A stretch of 26,352 bases of DNA from Clostridiales bacterium (lineage in GTDB: Bacteria; Bacillota_A; Clostridia; Saccharofermentanales; Saccharofermentanaceae). The stretch covers positions 1 to 26,352 of the forward strand of contig JAILHZ010000070.1 in NCBI GenBank assembly GCA_024695545.1, given 5' to 3'. This document shows, piece by piece, positions 1-7,347 of the stretch (position 1 is its first letter; every line of letters begins with the position of its first letter). The notes under the pieces were generated by a model that saw only the letters and a program-made list of their open reading frames with translations, ran no database searches and was not told the origin of the DNA. Made by a program: the position numbers and the translations under genes.

Positions 1-79
1 ATCAGGGATAGATTTGATCTTAATGTGTTCAGTTTATTTTCTTTCCGTTCCAAAAGCACTCACCCCCAAATGCCTGTTC

Positions 80-520
80 TTAGCTGTACCGCCCGGAACT
101 CGTGAACGTCTGGATCAAAGAGATAAGGTCGATCAGGATCAGTCCTCCGCAGACCACAGTGCCCATGATGACAAAGATGCCTTTTCCGGGAAGCGGTTTC
201 GCCTTCAGAAGGCCGCGCGCGCATACGATCGCAAGGATCAGGAAAAGGACGCCGAGCGCAAGCGCTGAATAGTAAAGCCAGATATAAGGATGCGACCAGT
301 CCGGATAATCCAGATCCACCGGGATCAGTGCTTTTACCGAGGAAAACGCGAAAGCGAGGAACAGGAAAAACAGTGAAAGACCGAGGTGATAAGGAGGCTT
401 ATCCTCATCATCGATCACCTTCTCTTCGATCTCCGGCGTCTCGTTGAGATTCGCACCACAGTACTTGCAGGTAGGCGCATTGTTCGCATTCTGCGCATCA
501 CATTTCGGACAGATCTTCAT
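80..520 (-). CDS. Zinc-ribbon small membrane protein, function unknown
   Basis: A 146-residue protein. It opens with a zinc ribbon (CPKC at residues 4-7, CKYC at about 18-21), which should bind one zinc ion in the cytoplasm. An acidic linker (residues 27-42) follows, then three hydrophobic segments (about 46-65, 80-101 and 115-137). Bacterial proteins that pair an N-terminal zinc ribbon with a few membrane helices are widespread and mostly uncharacterised, so no function is assigned. GGAGG lies four bases before the ATG. The AAAAGCACT motif occurs in the coding strand and encodes V-K-A-L near residue 64. A TATAAT-like hexamer at 540-545 suggests that the gene has its own promoter, separate from the oxidoreductase genes upstream. 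Confidence 0.8.
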   Translation of the reverse strand: MKICPKCDAQNANNAPTCKYCGANLNETPEIEEKVIDDEDKPPYHLGLSLFFLFLAFAFSSVKALIPVDLDYPDWSHPYIWLYYSALALGVLFLILAIVCARGLLKAKPLPGKGIFVIMGTVVCGGLILIDLISLIQTFTSSGRYS

Positions 521-539
521 AATACCTCCGTGGCCTGAA

Positions 540-545
540 ATTATA
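540..545 (-). promoter_or_regulatory. Candidate -10 box for the zinc-ribbon gene
   Basis: Read on the minus strand this is TATAAT, about 20 bases before the start codon and just ahead of GGAGG. No good -35 hexamer is visible 17 bases upstream, so this is a weak call based on the -10 box and its position. Confidence 0.4.
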
Positions 546-654
546 GAGGAATCGTCCGATGGACCGGCTTTCTTCTGCTCCTCTCGGCCAAATAAATCTT
601 AGCACACTTTCCTGCGAACTTCGACGGGAGAAACTATAGGAATCTTAAGTATGC

Positions 655-686
655 GGTATTACTTATTTCCGGAATTACTTATTTCC
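655..686. repeat. 16-bp tandem duplication over a stop codon
   Basis: Two adjacent 16-bp units (655-670 and 671-686) differ at one base. The second unit contains the last codons and TAA stop of the Gfo/Idh/MocA gene; the first repeats the same string, including a second TAA, just outside the gene. It looks like a recent slippage duplication with no effect on the protein. Confidence 0.75.
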
Positions 687-1662
687 AGAATCCGATCTCG
701 TCTAAAACCTGATCCATGAGGCGGGTATTCTTCAGGGAGAATTCCGGTGTGATATGCGGCGTCTCTCCTTCGAGAATGCATCTTCCCAGCTGCTCAACTT
801 CGAGCTTATAGTTGTTCGGAACAAAGACCTTTCTCTCGATCACTTCACCATCTTTCGTGAAGATCTTATAGCTGACATCGCCTTCCTGGTTATACTCGAC
901 GCTTGATCGGATCGAGCCCTTCGTACCGTGGATCAGGAGCCTGTCATAGCGGGAGTTACTCGTAATGTCGAGGATCATTCCGACCTGAAGAGCCGCACGT
1001 GCGCCGTTCTTGAATCGCAGAATCGCCGATGTGGAAAGATCAACTCCGAGATCCGAGAATTCCGCAACAGCTTTTACCATCTCCGGATCCGAATCGATGA
1101 TCGAAAGGATCATGGTCGTGCAGTAGCATCCTAAGTCGTAAAAAGCACCGCCGCCGAGTTCTTTGTGCAGGCGGAAATCTTCCTTATATCCCTGTGTCAC
1201 AAACGATGTATCAACATAGTCCACATCGCCGATGATGCCGGACTTCACATCCTCCTTCAGGCTCAGCACATAAGGGCTGTGAAGGTAAGCATATGCTTCC
1301 ATCAGGATCACGCCGTTTTCTTTCGCGGTGTCATACATGAGCTTCGCTTCGTCGGCGTTGAGCGCCAGCGGCTTTTCGCAGAGAACATGTTTCCCCTTCT
1401 TCAGCGCTTCCGTCACCCACTTCACGTGAATGTCATTCGGAAGCGGCACATAAACCGCCTGCACGTCCGGGTCGTCGAGAAGCTCGTCGTAACTTCCGTA
1501 TGCTTTTTCAAAACCGAATGTCTGCTTATAGGATTCTGCCTTCTCGAGCGATCTTCCGGCAATGGCGTAGAGCTCGCAGTTCTCCGCCTGCTTCATGCCG
1601 GGGATCATGCCCCATCTGGCGATGTTCGCCGTTCCGGCGATTCCCCATTTCACCTTATTCAT
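679..1662 (-). CDS. Gfo/Idh/MocA-family NAD(P)-dependent oxidoreductase
   Basis: A 327-residue cytoplasmic dehydrogenase of the family that oxidises or reduces sugars, inositols and related polyols. The N-terminal Rossmann fold has the dinucleotide motif GIAGTANIA (residues 8-16). CEKPLA at about 95-100 carries the lysine conserved in this family, and GGGAFYDLGCYC (about 169-180) supplies the aspartate and surrounding active-site loop. Length is normal. AAGGAGG stands eight bases before the ATG. It is the last gene of a minus-strand run of oxidoreductases; only 72 bp separate it from the aldo/keto reductase upstream and no promoter is visible there, so co-transcription is likely. The substrate cannot be read from sequence; the nearby xylanase suggests a sugar or sugar acid. 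Confidence 0.9.
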   Translation of the reverse strand: MNKVKWGIAGTANIARWGMIPGMKQAENCELYAIAGRSLEKAESYKQTFGFEKAYGSYDELLDDPDVQAVYVPLPNDIHVKWVTEALKKGKHVLCEKPLALNADEAKLMYDTAKENGVILMEAYAYLHSPYVLSLKEDVKSGIIGDVDYVDTSFVTQGYKEDFRLHKELGGGAFYDLGCYCTTMILSIIDSDPEMVKAVAEFSDLGVDLSTSAILRFKNGARAALQVGMILDITSNSRYDRLLIHGTKGSIRSSVEYNQEGDVSYKIFTKDGEVIERKVFVPNNYKLEVEQLGRCILEGETPHITPEFSLKNTRLMDQVLDEIGFWK

Positions 1663-1734
1663 AGCGGGCCTCCTTCAGTACTCATTACAAATTCTTCAGA
1701 TTGGCGCGGGCCAAGCGTCCGCGCTGTTTTCCGG

Positions 1735-2661
1735 TTACGGCAGGAACTTGCCGGATGCGAGGTAGAGCTGGTACCACTCGTTGTGGGTCAGATCGACCTT
1801 CGTAGCTTCGCAGATGTCTTTTAAGTGATCCGGATTCATCGTGCCGGCGATGACCTGCATCCTTGCCGGATGACGGAGGATCCATGCAATCGCGATCGCA
1901 GTCTTCGGAACGCCGTATTTCTCAGCAAGCTCCGCGAGCTTTGCGTTCAGTTCCGGGAAGTCCGGATGATCCACGAAGCAGCCCTTGAACATGCCGATCT
2001 GAAGCGGCGACCAGGCCTGGATCGTGATGTCATTTAAGCGGCAGTAATCGAGGATGCCGTTGTCTCTGTCGATGGACATGTCAGTGGTCTTGTTATTGAG
2101 ATACAGCGCCTGATCGATGATCTGCGACTGGTCAAGAGAAAGCTGCAGCTGGTTAAATACGAGCGGCTGCTTGACGTACTTCTTGAGGAGCTCGATCTGC
2201 ATCGGCGTCGTGTTGCTGACACCGAAGTTTCTGACCTTCCCGGCTTTCTTCAGTTCATCGAAGGCCTCCGCGATCTCTTCTGGATCGTAAAGCAGGTCCG
2301 GACGGTGCAGGAGCAGCGCATCGAGGTAATCGGTCTTAAGGCGCAAAAGGATCTCATCCGTGCTTCTCAGAATGTCTTCCTTGCTCCAGTTAAACTCCAT
2401 CGTGTCAAAGTGCAGTCCGCACTTGCTCTGAAGGTAAATGTCTTCTCTCCTGATGCCGGTCTTCGGAAGCGCGTCGCCGAAGCGTGTCTCGGCTTCGCCT
2501 GCGCCGTAGCAGGTCGCATGGTCGAAGTAGTTGATCCCCATCTCTACGGATGTCTCGATCATCTTCGCAGCTTCATCGACGGACAGCGCCGGCATTCTCA
2601 TGCAGCCGAGAACGATGCGGGAAATCTTCTGCGGACCGTTCTTTACATCAATCATTTTCAT
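1735..2661 (-). CDS. Aldo/keto reductase, YdhF-like
   Basis: A 308-residue NAD(P)H-dependent carbonyl reductase of TIM-barrel fold. The catalytic tetrad is visible: Asp and Tyr in FDHATCYG (about residues 47-54), Lys in QSKCG (about 79) and His in LLLHRPD (about 118). The cofactor-binding end is represented by AIAWILRHP and the MQVIAGTMN segment. Overall wording resembles the E. coli YdhF type, and there is no C-terminal ferredoxin domain, unlike the other two aldo/keto reductases in this window. GGAGG precedes the ATG by seven bases. The upstream spacer (2662-2760) contains a perfect 12-bp inverted pair of AAAAGCACT motifs. Physiological substrate unknown. Confidence 0.9.
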   Translation of the reverse strand: MKMIDVKNGPQKISRIVLGCMRMPALSVDEAAKMIETSVEMGINYFDHATCYGAGEAETRFGDALPKTGIRREDIYLQSKCGLHFDTMEFNWSKEDILRSTDEILLRLKTDYLDALLLHRPDLLYDPEEIAEAFDELKKAGKVRNFGVSNTTPMQIELLKKYVKQPLVFNQLQLSLDQSQIIDQALYLNNKTTDMSIDRDNGILDYCRLNDITIQAWSPLQIGMFKGCFVDHPDFPELNAKLAELAEKYGVPKTAIAIAWILRHPARMQVIAGTMNPDHLKDICEATKVDLTHNEWYQLYLASGKFLP

Positions 2662-2711
2662 GGGTAAACCTCCTGATATATCTCAATTTGGGTTCGTCTC
2701 ATTAAGGGCGG

Positions 2712-2742
2712 CAAGTGCTTTTCTCATCGCGAAAAGCACTTG
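2712..2742. repeat. Inverted pair of AAAAGCACT motifs (12-bp hairpin)
   Basis: CAAGTGCTTTTC (2712-2723) and GAAAAGCACTTG (2731-2742) are perfect reverse complements with a 7-base loop. Both arms contain the genome-scattered 9-mer. The T-run sits against the loop rather than after the stem. On the minus strand, where the genes are read, no U-tract follows. It is therefore not a textbook rho-independent terminator for the gene upstream, although the plus-strand side is followed by a T-rich stretch. Confidence 0.85.
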
Positions 2743-2760
2743 TCTCTTTTAATAACCTGA

Positions 2761-3792
2761 TTAAAAATCTGATTTGGCTTTTTCGAGCGTGTCGATGACC
2801 TTATCGCAGAAAGCATCAAACTCCGGATCTTCGATCTGGCATTCTTCTTTATGCGAGAGAACGTAGTCGAGGGCGGTCTTCACGCCGGCGTTAAACGGAA
2901 CGTGCGTCGTCATGTCGGAAACGATCTTCTTAATCTTGCTGTTATCGAATACGACCGACACGGACTTGTCGCCGAGAAGTGCTCCCGTGAAGTCAAATCC
3001 GAGCGGATCGCCGACCGCGCGCAGGAAGTCGGTCGACACGTGATACGCCTTGAGTTCGACACCGAGAGTATCGGCAATGGTCTGATAGATCTGATCCCAG
3101 GTAAGTGTCTCATCGGACGTGATCTGGAAGGCTTCGCCGATCGCATGGCGGTTGCCCATCAGGCCGGTATAGCCGATCGCAAAGTCTGCGTTCCAAGTGA
3201 CTGTCCAGAGGCTGCTGCCATCGCCCTGGATGATGACAGGCTTTCCATCCAGCATGCGCCGGATGACCTGCCACGGGCCCTTCTTGCCGTGTACGCCGAG
3301 AGGGATATTTCTCTCATCATAGGTGTGGCTCGGGCGGACGATCGTGACCGGGAATCCTTCTTCCTTATACTTCTTCATGAGGAACTCTTCGCAGGCGATC
3401 TTGTTTCTGGAATACTCCCAGTACGGGTTCGCGAGCGTGGTCCCTTCGGTGATGACATAAGATGCCGCCGGCTTGTGGTATGCGGAAGCGGAACTGATGT
3501 AGATGTACTGCTTCGTCTTTCCCTTGAAAAGGCGGTAGTCGCGCTCGACCTGATCGACGGTAAATCCGATGAATTCACAGACGCAGTCGTAGGTCTCATC
3601 GCCGATCTTTTCAAGAACTGAAGCTTCGTCGTTGATGTCCGCAGTGATGAGCTTGACGCCTTCCGGAAGCACCGACGAACGGTTTCCTCTGTTCAGGACC
3701 CGGACCTCCCATTCCGGGTCACTGACCAGTCTTTTTACGATGGCGGTACTGATTGTTCCGGTACCGCCGATGAACAGGGCTTTCTTTTTCAT
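2761..3792 (-). CDS. NAD-dependent epimerase/dehydratase family protein
   Basis: An extended short-chain dehydrogenase of about 343 residues. The Rossmann motif GGTGTIS lies within the first 15 residues, SSASAY supplies the serine, and YSRNK (about residue 130) the Tyr-xxx-Lys pair. Family members act on nucleotide sugars or similar NAD(P)-bound substrates in the cytoplasm. Start choice: an in-frame ATG at 3801 lies only one base from GGAGG, whereas the ATG at 3792 is ten bases away, so 3792 is preferred. Downstream lies the motif hairpin at 2712-2742; upstream are the 24-bp direct repeats. Substrate unknown; the context suggests sugar metabolism. Confidence 0.88.
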   Translation of the reverse strand: MKKKALFIGGTGTISTAIVKRLVSDPEWEVRVLNRGNRSSVLPEGVKLITADINDEASVLEKIGDETYDCVCEFIGFTVDQVERDYRLFKGKTKQYIYISSASAYHKPAASYVITEGTTLANPYWEYSRNKIACEEFLMKKYKEEGFPVTIVRPSHTYDERNIPLGVHGKKGPWQVIRRMLDGKPVIIQGDGSSLWTVTWNADFAIGYTGLMGNRHAIGEAFQITSDETLTWDQIYQTIADTLGVELKAYHVSTDFLRAVGDPLGFDFTGALLGDKSVSVVFDNSKIKKIVSDMTTHVPFNAGVKTALDYVLSHKEECQIEDPEFDAFCDKVIDTLEKAKSDF

Positions 3793-3820
3793 TTTTTTCA
3801 TTCCTCCGTGGGAAATAATG

Positions 3821-3875
3821 GATATCAGTGTTTTTCGGGCAGAAGCGGGCAGATATCAGTGCTTTTCGGGCAGAA
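3821..3875. repeat. 24-bp direct repeats carrying AAAAGCACT and a mutant copy
   Basis: Positions 3821-3844 and 3852-3875 match at 23 of 24 bases, 31 bp apart. The second holds an exact AAAAGCACT motif (minus sense, 3858-3866). The single mismatch in the first falls inside the motif and turns it into AAAAACACT. The trailing string CGGGCAGAA occurs a third time at 3889-3897. The array fills most of the 137-bp spacer between the Fe-S aldo/keto reductase and the epimerase-like gene. Confidence 0.8.
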
Positions 3876-3929
3876 CCCGCGCATAACTCGGGCAGAAGCA
3901 GGGCAGTTCCTGACCGAAGTCAGTGATGC

Positions 3930-5051
3930 TTACTGGCCAAGGATCTCTGCTGCTTCCTTCAGAAGATCGATGATCGGCAGGTGCTGCGGGCAGACGCTCT
4001 CACACTGGCCGCATCCGATACAGTCGGACGCCTTTCCGGATCTTCCGATCAGGCCGGAATAGAAGTTCTTCGATCTCCAGTCGTCGGGGTATCTTCTGAG
4101 TGTGTTGATCGTTCTGAAAACATCCGGGATCGAGATACCCATCGGGCAGCCGTCGCAGCAGTATTTACATGCTGTGCATCCGATCTGGGGCATCGAAAGG
4201 ATGTCAGCGGTGACTTCGTCGACGATCTTCACTTCCTCTTCGTTCATCGCCTGGAAGTCTGTAAATGTACCGATGTTATCATCCATCTGCTCTTCGGTGG
4301 ACATGCCGGAAAGGATGGTCATAACGCCCGGCTGGGATCCGACAAAACGCAGCGCCCAGGAGGCAACGGACTTGTCGGGATCGTATGCCTTAAACTTGGC
4401 TTCGATCGCGGGATCCATGCTCGCAAGCATACCGCCGCGGATCGGCTCCATGACGATGATCGGGATGTTTCTCTTGGCGAGGATCTCATAGAGAGCCTGC
4501 GACTGCACGACCGGATTTGTGCGGTCAAGATAGTTGTACTGGATCTGCACGAACTCGATCTCCGGGTGCGCGTCGACGATCTCCTCAAGAAGCTCCGGAG
4601 AACCGTGGTAGGAGAATCCGAAGTGGCGGATCTTGCCCTCGGCCTTCTTCTGCACGCCCCACTTGAAACAGTCGTACTTGACGTAGGTATCGTAGTTGTT
4701 GCCGTCCTCGATCGAATGCAGGAGATAAAGGTCGAAATAATCGACGCCGCAGCGCTCGAGCTGTTCGTTGAAGATGCGCTCGATGTCGGATTCTGTCTTG
4801 ATCTCCCAGGCAGGAAGCTTGGTCGCGATCATGAAGGAGTCTCTCGGGTAGCGCTTCACGAGAGCTTCTCTCGCCGCAACTTCTGATTTTCCTCCGTGAT
4901 AGACATAAGCCGTATCAAAGTAATTCATGCCGGAAGCCATGTACTTGTCGACCATGTGGCAAACGTGCTCGTGGTCGATCACGCCGTCATTTTCGGGTAG
5001 GCGCATCATTCCGAAACCCAGTTTCGGCATCTTCGAAAGATCAATACTCAT
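3930..5051 (-). CDS. Aldo/keto reductase with C-terminal 4Fe-4S domain
   Basis: A 373-residue protein with two parts. Residues 1 to about 285 are an aldo/keto reductase barrel: Asp and Tyr in FDTAYVYHGG, Lys in ATKLP and His in YLLHSIED. Residues from about 290 are a ferredoxin-like tail with two cysteine groups, CTACKYCCDGCP and CIGCGQCESVCP, which should bind iron-sulfur clusters. Such fusions are common in anaerobes and may pass electrons between the clusters and the barrel. Start choice: an upstream TTG in frame (5057) is only two bases from GGAGG, while the ATG at 5051 has an eight-base spacing. The gene at 10083 encodes a second member of this type. Substrate unknown. Confidence 0.9.
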   Translation of the reverse strand: MSIDLSKMPKLGFGMMRLPENDGVIDHEHVCHMVDKYMASGMNYFDTAYVYHGGKSEVAAREALVKRYPRDSFMIATKLPAWEIKTESDIERIFNEQLERCGVDYFDLYLLHSIEDGNNYDTYVKYDCFKWGVQKKAEGKIRHFGFSYHGSPELLEEIVDAHPEIEFVQIQYNYLDRTNPVVQSQALYEILAKRNIPIIVMEPIRGGMLASMDPAIEAKFKAYDPDKSVASWALRFVGSQPGVMTILSGMSTEEQMDDNIGTFTDFQAMNEEEVKIVDEVTADILSMPQIGCTACKYCCDGCPMGISIPDVFRTINTLRRYPDDWRSKNFYSGLIGRSGKASDCIGCGQCESVCPQHLPIIDLLKEAAEILGQ

Positions 5052-5086
5052 ATTCAATTCCTCCGCATATTGCCTGGTTTATATGT

Positions 5087-5110
5087 GAAGCACTTTCTTT
5101 CGAAGTGCCG
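5087..5110. repeat. Degenerate GCACTT/AAGTGC hairpin
   Basis: Between the xylanase and the Fe-S aldo/keto reductase, GAAGCACTT and AAGTGCC form a short imperfect stem. Both arms look like decayed versions of the AAAAGCACT motif. No U-tract follows on the minus strand, so it is not called a terminator. Confidence 0.45.
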
Positions 5111-5131
5111 TTCTTTATCTGTTATCTTTTC

Positions 5132-6376
5132 TCAGGAAAGCGCGATGGTCAGATCACTGTCATCGACCAGTTCAGCGGCCGCTGCTTTTCCATCGGAAGC
5201 GATCTCGTATTCGCCCTTAAAAGCACTTACCGTGATGTATCCGTCCGCATCGGTAACGAGCTTGTCGTTCGTCCACCACTCTTCTTTTACGAGCTTCTTG
5301 AGCATGTCGAAGGAAGGCTTTCTGCTGTTGTCGAGACGGAGGAATCCGCTCGGTGCCTTCAGCCATGCGCCATCCTTAAAGTCCCATGTCGTGATCGCTT
5401 CGACCAGCGGATGGGCGAAAAGGACCCTGTACATCTCTTCGATCTCGCGTGCCTGTCTCTCCTCACCTTCCGGTGTGCTCGGCCACTCATCGACCTGCCA
5501 GTCGTTGAGGTCCTCGATATACGCCGGCATGATCTCGCCGGAAATCAGTGTGTTCTCTGTAAAGTGGATCGGAAGTCCGAATCGCTCGAATCTCGAAAGA
5601 ACGTCTTCGAGCTTCTCTCTGCCCCAGTATCCCTGATGCTGGTGGGACTGGATGCCGATCGCACTGATTGGAACACCTGCGTCGAGGCACTCCTGGATCA
5701 GTTCTTCGTATTTCACGGAAGTATTAAAGTCATTCAGAAGGAGTGTCGCCTTCGGGTTGTTCTCGTATGCTCTGTCGAAAACCGCCTTTACGAGACCGAC
5801 GCGGCCGTGTTCCTTACAGAGGCGTGTCACTGCGTTATCGTACTTATCGAAGACCGGCATGATAACAACTTCGTTGATGACATCCCACATGTCGATGACA
5901 CCCTTGAAGCCGCTAACCTCTCGGTCGATACGGGCGAGCTGCTTCTCCATGATGGTCTTGTTATCGTACTTCATGAGCCAGTCTGCGCAAACAGTATGCC
6001 AGCAGAGCGGATGGCCCTTCAACTTCACGTTTCTATCTGTAAGGTACTTCGCCGTTGCCAAGATCGCCTCGGTCTGCGGCTTACCCTCTTCGGGCTCGAA
6101 TCTTCCCCAGTAAAATGGCAGTGTGCCGTAGTTAAAGATCTCGAGCCAGGAATCCGTGATCTGCTGAAGCTGTTCCTTGCTGGCGAACGGCGCGCCTCCC
6201 GGGATCTTCCACTTCTCGTCCTGACTCATCACATAAGGCAGGAATTCAAAAGCACCGCATCCGAACAGAAACTTGTGATTCGTCTGCTTTACGGAAACTT
6301 CCTTATTCGCTAAAGGGTTGCCCTGTCCGTCTGTGATTCTGATCTTTTTACTTACTTTTCTGTGGGAATAATCCAT
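5132..6376 (-). CDS. Glycoside hydrolase family 10 endo-1,4-beta-xylanase, cytoplasmic
   Basis: About 414 residues. GH10 hallmarks are visible: GHPLCWH (near residue 122), WDVINEV with the general acid/base Glu (about 169), and HFTEN with the nucleophile Glu (about 274). The enzyme cleaves beta-1,4-xylosidic bonds with retention. No signal peptide is present; the N-terminus is charged, so it probably acts on imported xylo-oligosaccharides. A short beta-rich stretch precedes the barrel (residues 1-35) and another follows it (about 365-414). Start choice: GGAGG is one base from the ATG at 6382 but seven from the ATG at 6376. An AraC-type regulator lies directly upstream, a usual arrangement for sugar-induced enzymes. 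AAAAGCACT is present inside the gene, on the antisense strand. Confidence 0.93.
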   Translation of the reverse strand: MDYSHRKVSKKIRITDGQGNPLANKEVSVKQTNHKFLFGCGAFEFLPYVMSQDEKWKIPGGAPFASKEQLQQITDSWLEIFNYGTLPFYWGRFEPEEGKPQTEAILATAKYLTDRNVKLKGHPLCWHTVCADWLMKYDNKTIMEKQLARIDREVSGFKGVIDMWDVINEVVIMPVFDKYDNAVTRLCKEHGRVGLVKAVFDRAYENNPKATLLLNDFNTSVKYEELIQECLDAGVPISAIGIQSHQHQGYWGREKLEDVLSRFERFGLPIHFTENTLISGEIMPAYIEDLNDWQVDEWPSTPEGEERQAREIEEMYRVLFAHPLVEAITTWDFKDGAWLKAPSGFLRLDNSRKPSFDMLKKLVKEEWWTNDKLVTDADGYITVSAFKGEYEIASDGKAAAAELVDDSDLTIALS

Positions 6377-6406
6377 TTTCATACCTCCATGGTTTTTCTG
6401 TGGGAC

Positions 6407-6440
6407 AAGTGCTTTTGCATCGGAATCGGGAAAAGCACTT
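6407..6440. repeat. Inverted pair of AAAAGCACT motifs (10-bp hairpin)
   Basis: AAGTGCTTTT (6407-6416) and AAAAGCACTT (6431-6440) pair perfectly with a 14-base loop. The arm order is the same as in the pair at 2712-2742: T-run next to the loop. It lies between the AraC gene and the xylanase gene, within the xylanase leader if transcription comes from upstream. No minus-strand U-tract follows. Confidence 0.85.
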
Positions 6441-6463
6441 ATTCTATTTTCTCACATTTTGTC

Positions 6464-7342
6464 TTACTTTTCAGACGAATCCGATGCCAGAAACAGCGTC
6501 CGGTATTCGCTCGGCGACATGCCCTTCTCATCGTAGAAGACGCGGTTGAAACTCGATATGCTGTGGAAGCCCGACAGCATCGCGACCTGCGTCAGCGGAA
6601 TGTCCTTCTCGACAAGAAGCTCGATGGCCTTTTCGAGGCGGATCGTGTTCAGCCACTTGCTGTAGTTCATGCCGGTGACGTTCTTGAAAATCCTCGAAAA
6701 ATAGTCCTTGCTGATACCGGCCTTGTCCGCCATCGCCTGCTGGGAAAGATCCTCCGCGGTGAGGTTGCTCTTGATATAGTCCGTCACCATGATCATCCGC
6801 TGCATCACGTCATCGTTGAAGTTGCTTCTGACACCGACGCTCAGCTCTGAACTGAACTCGGCCCGGTGCTCATCGAGTGTCAGTATGAACTCCATAAGGA
6901 GCATCATGCAGCGCAGTTCCCGGTTATCTGTCTCGGAAAGAAAAATGTCCTTCATCCTGTACGCGATCGTCTGAAGCTTCGCCGACAGTTCCGGATGTTT
7001 CTTCCGCTCGATTACGTGGAGGTTCCGATAGAAATGCATAAGCCTCTGCAAGTCGAGCAAGGAAGAGATGAACGAATTGCTGAACTGGATGACTAAAGCT
7101 TTTTCCCTGTCCGCATCGAGGATCTCATGCATCTCCATCGGCCACACCAATACGAAATCGCCTTCACTCAATTGATATGTATTCTGATTAACCTTGTAGA
7201 TGTTCTTCCCGCCTCCTCCCACGAGAAGGATCTCGCCGTAGGAATGCCAGTGCATCCTGAACGATCTCCCCTTATGTCCCGTCGAGAGATTAAAGGCACT
7301 TATGATGTCGAAATCGAAGGTTTCGTATTGGCTGTAATCCAT
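6464..7342 (-). CDS. AraC-family transcriptional regulator with cupin sensor domain
   Basis: A 292-residue DNA-binding protein. The N-terminal half (about residues 25-110) is a cupin-like sensor, with HWHSYGEILLV and a histidine-containing strand MEMHEIL. The C-terminal part (about 185-285) holds the paired helix-turn-helix of AraC proteins; AMADKAGISKDYFSRIFKNVTG and VAMLSGFHSISSFNRVFYDEKGMSPSEYR are typical of the two helices. It starts six bases after the stop codon of the alcohol dehydrogenase gene and has only a weak ribosome site, so translation is probably coupled. The xylanase gene follows 81 bp later. A role as sugar-responsive activator of the xylanase or of the whole block is inferred from position. 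Confidence 0.9.
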   Translation of the reverse strand: MDYSQYETFDFDIISAFNLSTGHKGRSFRMHWHSYGEILLVGGGGKNIYKVNQNTYQLSEGDFVLVWPMEMHEILDADREKALVIQFSNSFISSLLDLQRLMHFYRNLHVIERKKHPELSAKLQTIAYRMKDIFLSETDNRELRCMMLLMEFILTLDEHRAEFSSELSVGVRSNFNDDVMQRMIMVTDYIKSNLTAEDLSQQAMADKAGISKDYFSRIFKNVTGMNYSKWLNTIRLEKAIELLVEKDIPLTQVAMLSGFHSISSFNRVFYDEKGMSPSEYRTLFLASDSSEK

Positions 7343-7347
7343 ATAAC

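Noticed and set aside
5087..5110. A rho-independent terminator after the xylanase gene
   Set aside because: The stem is short and no U-tract follows on the minus strand; it looks more like a decayed motif pair.
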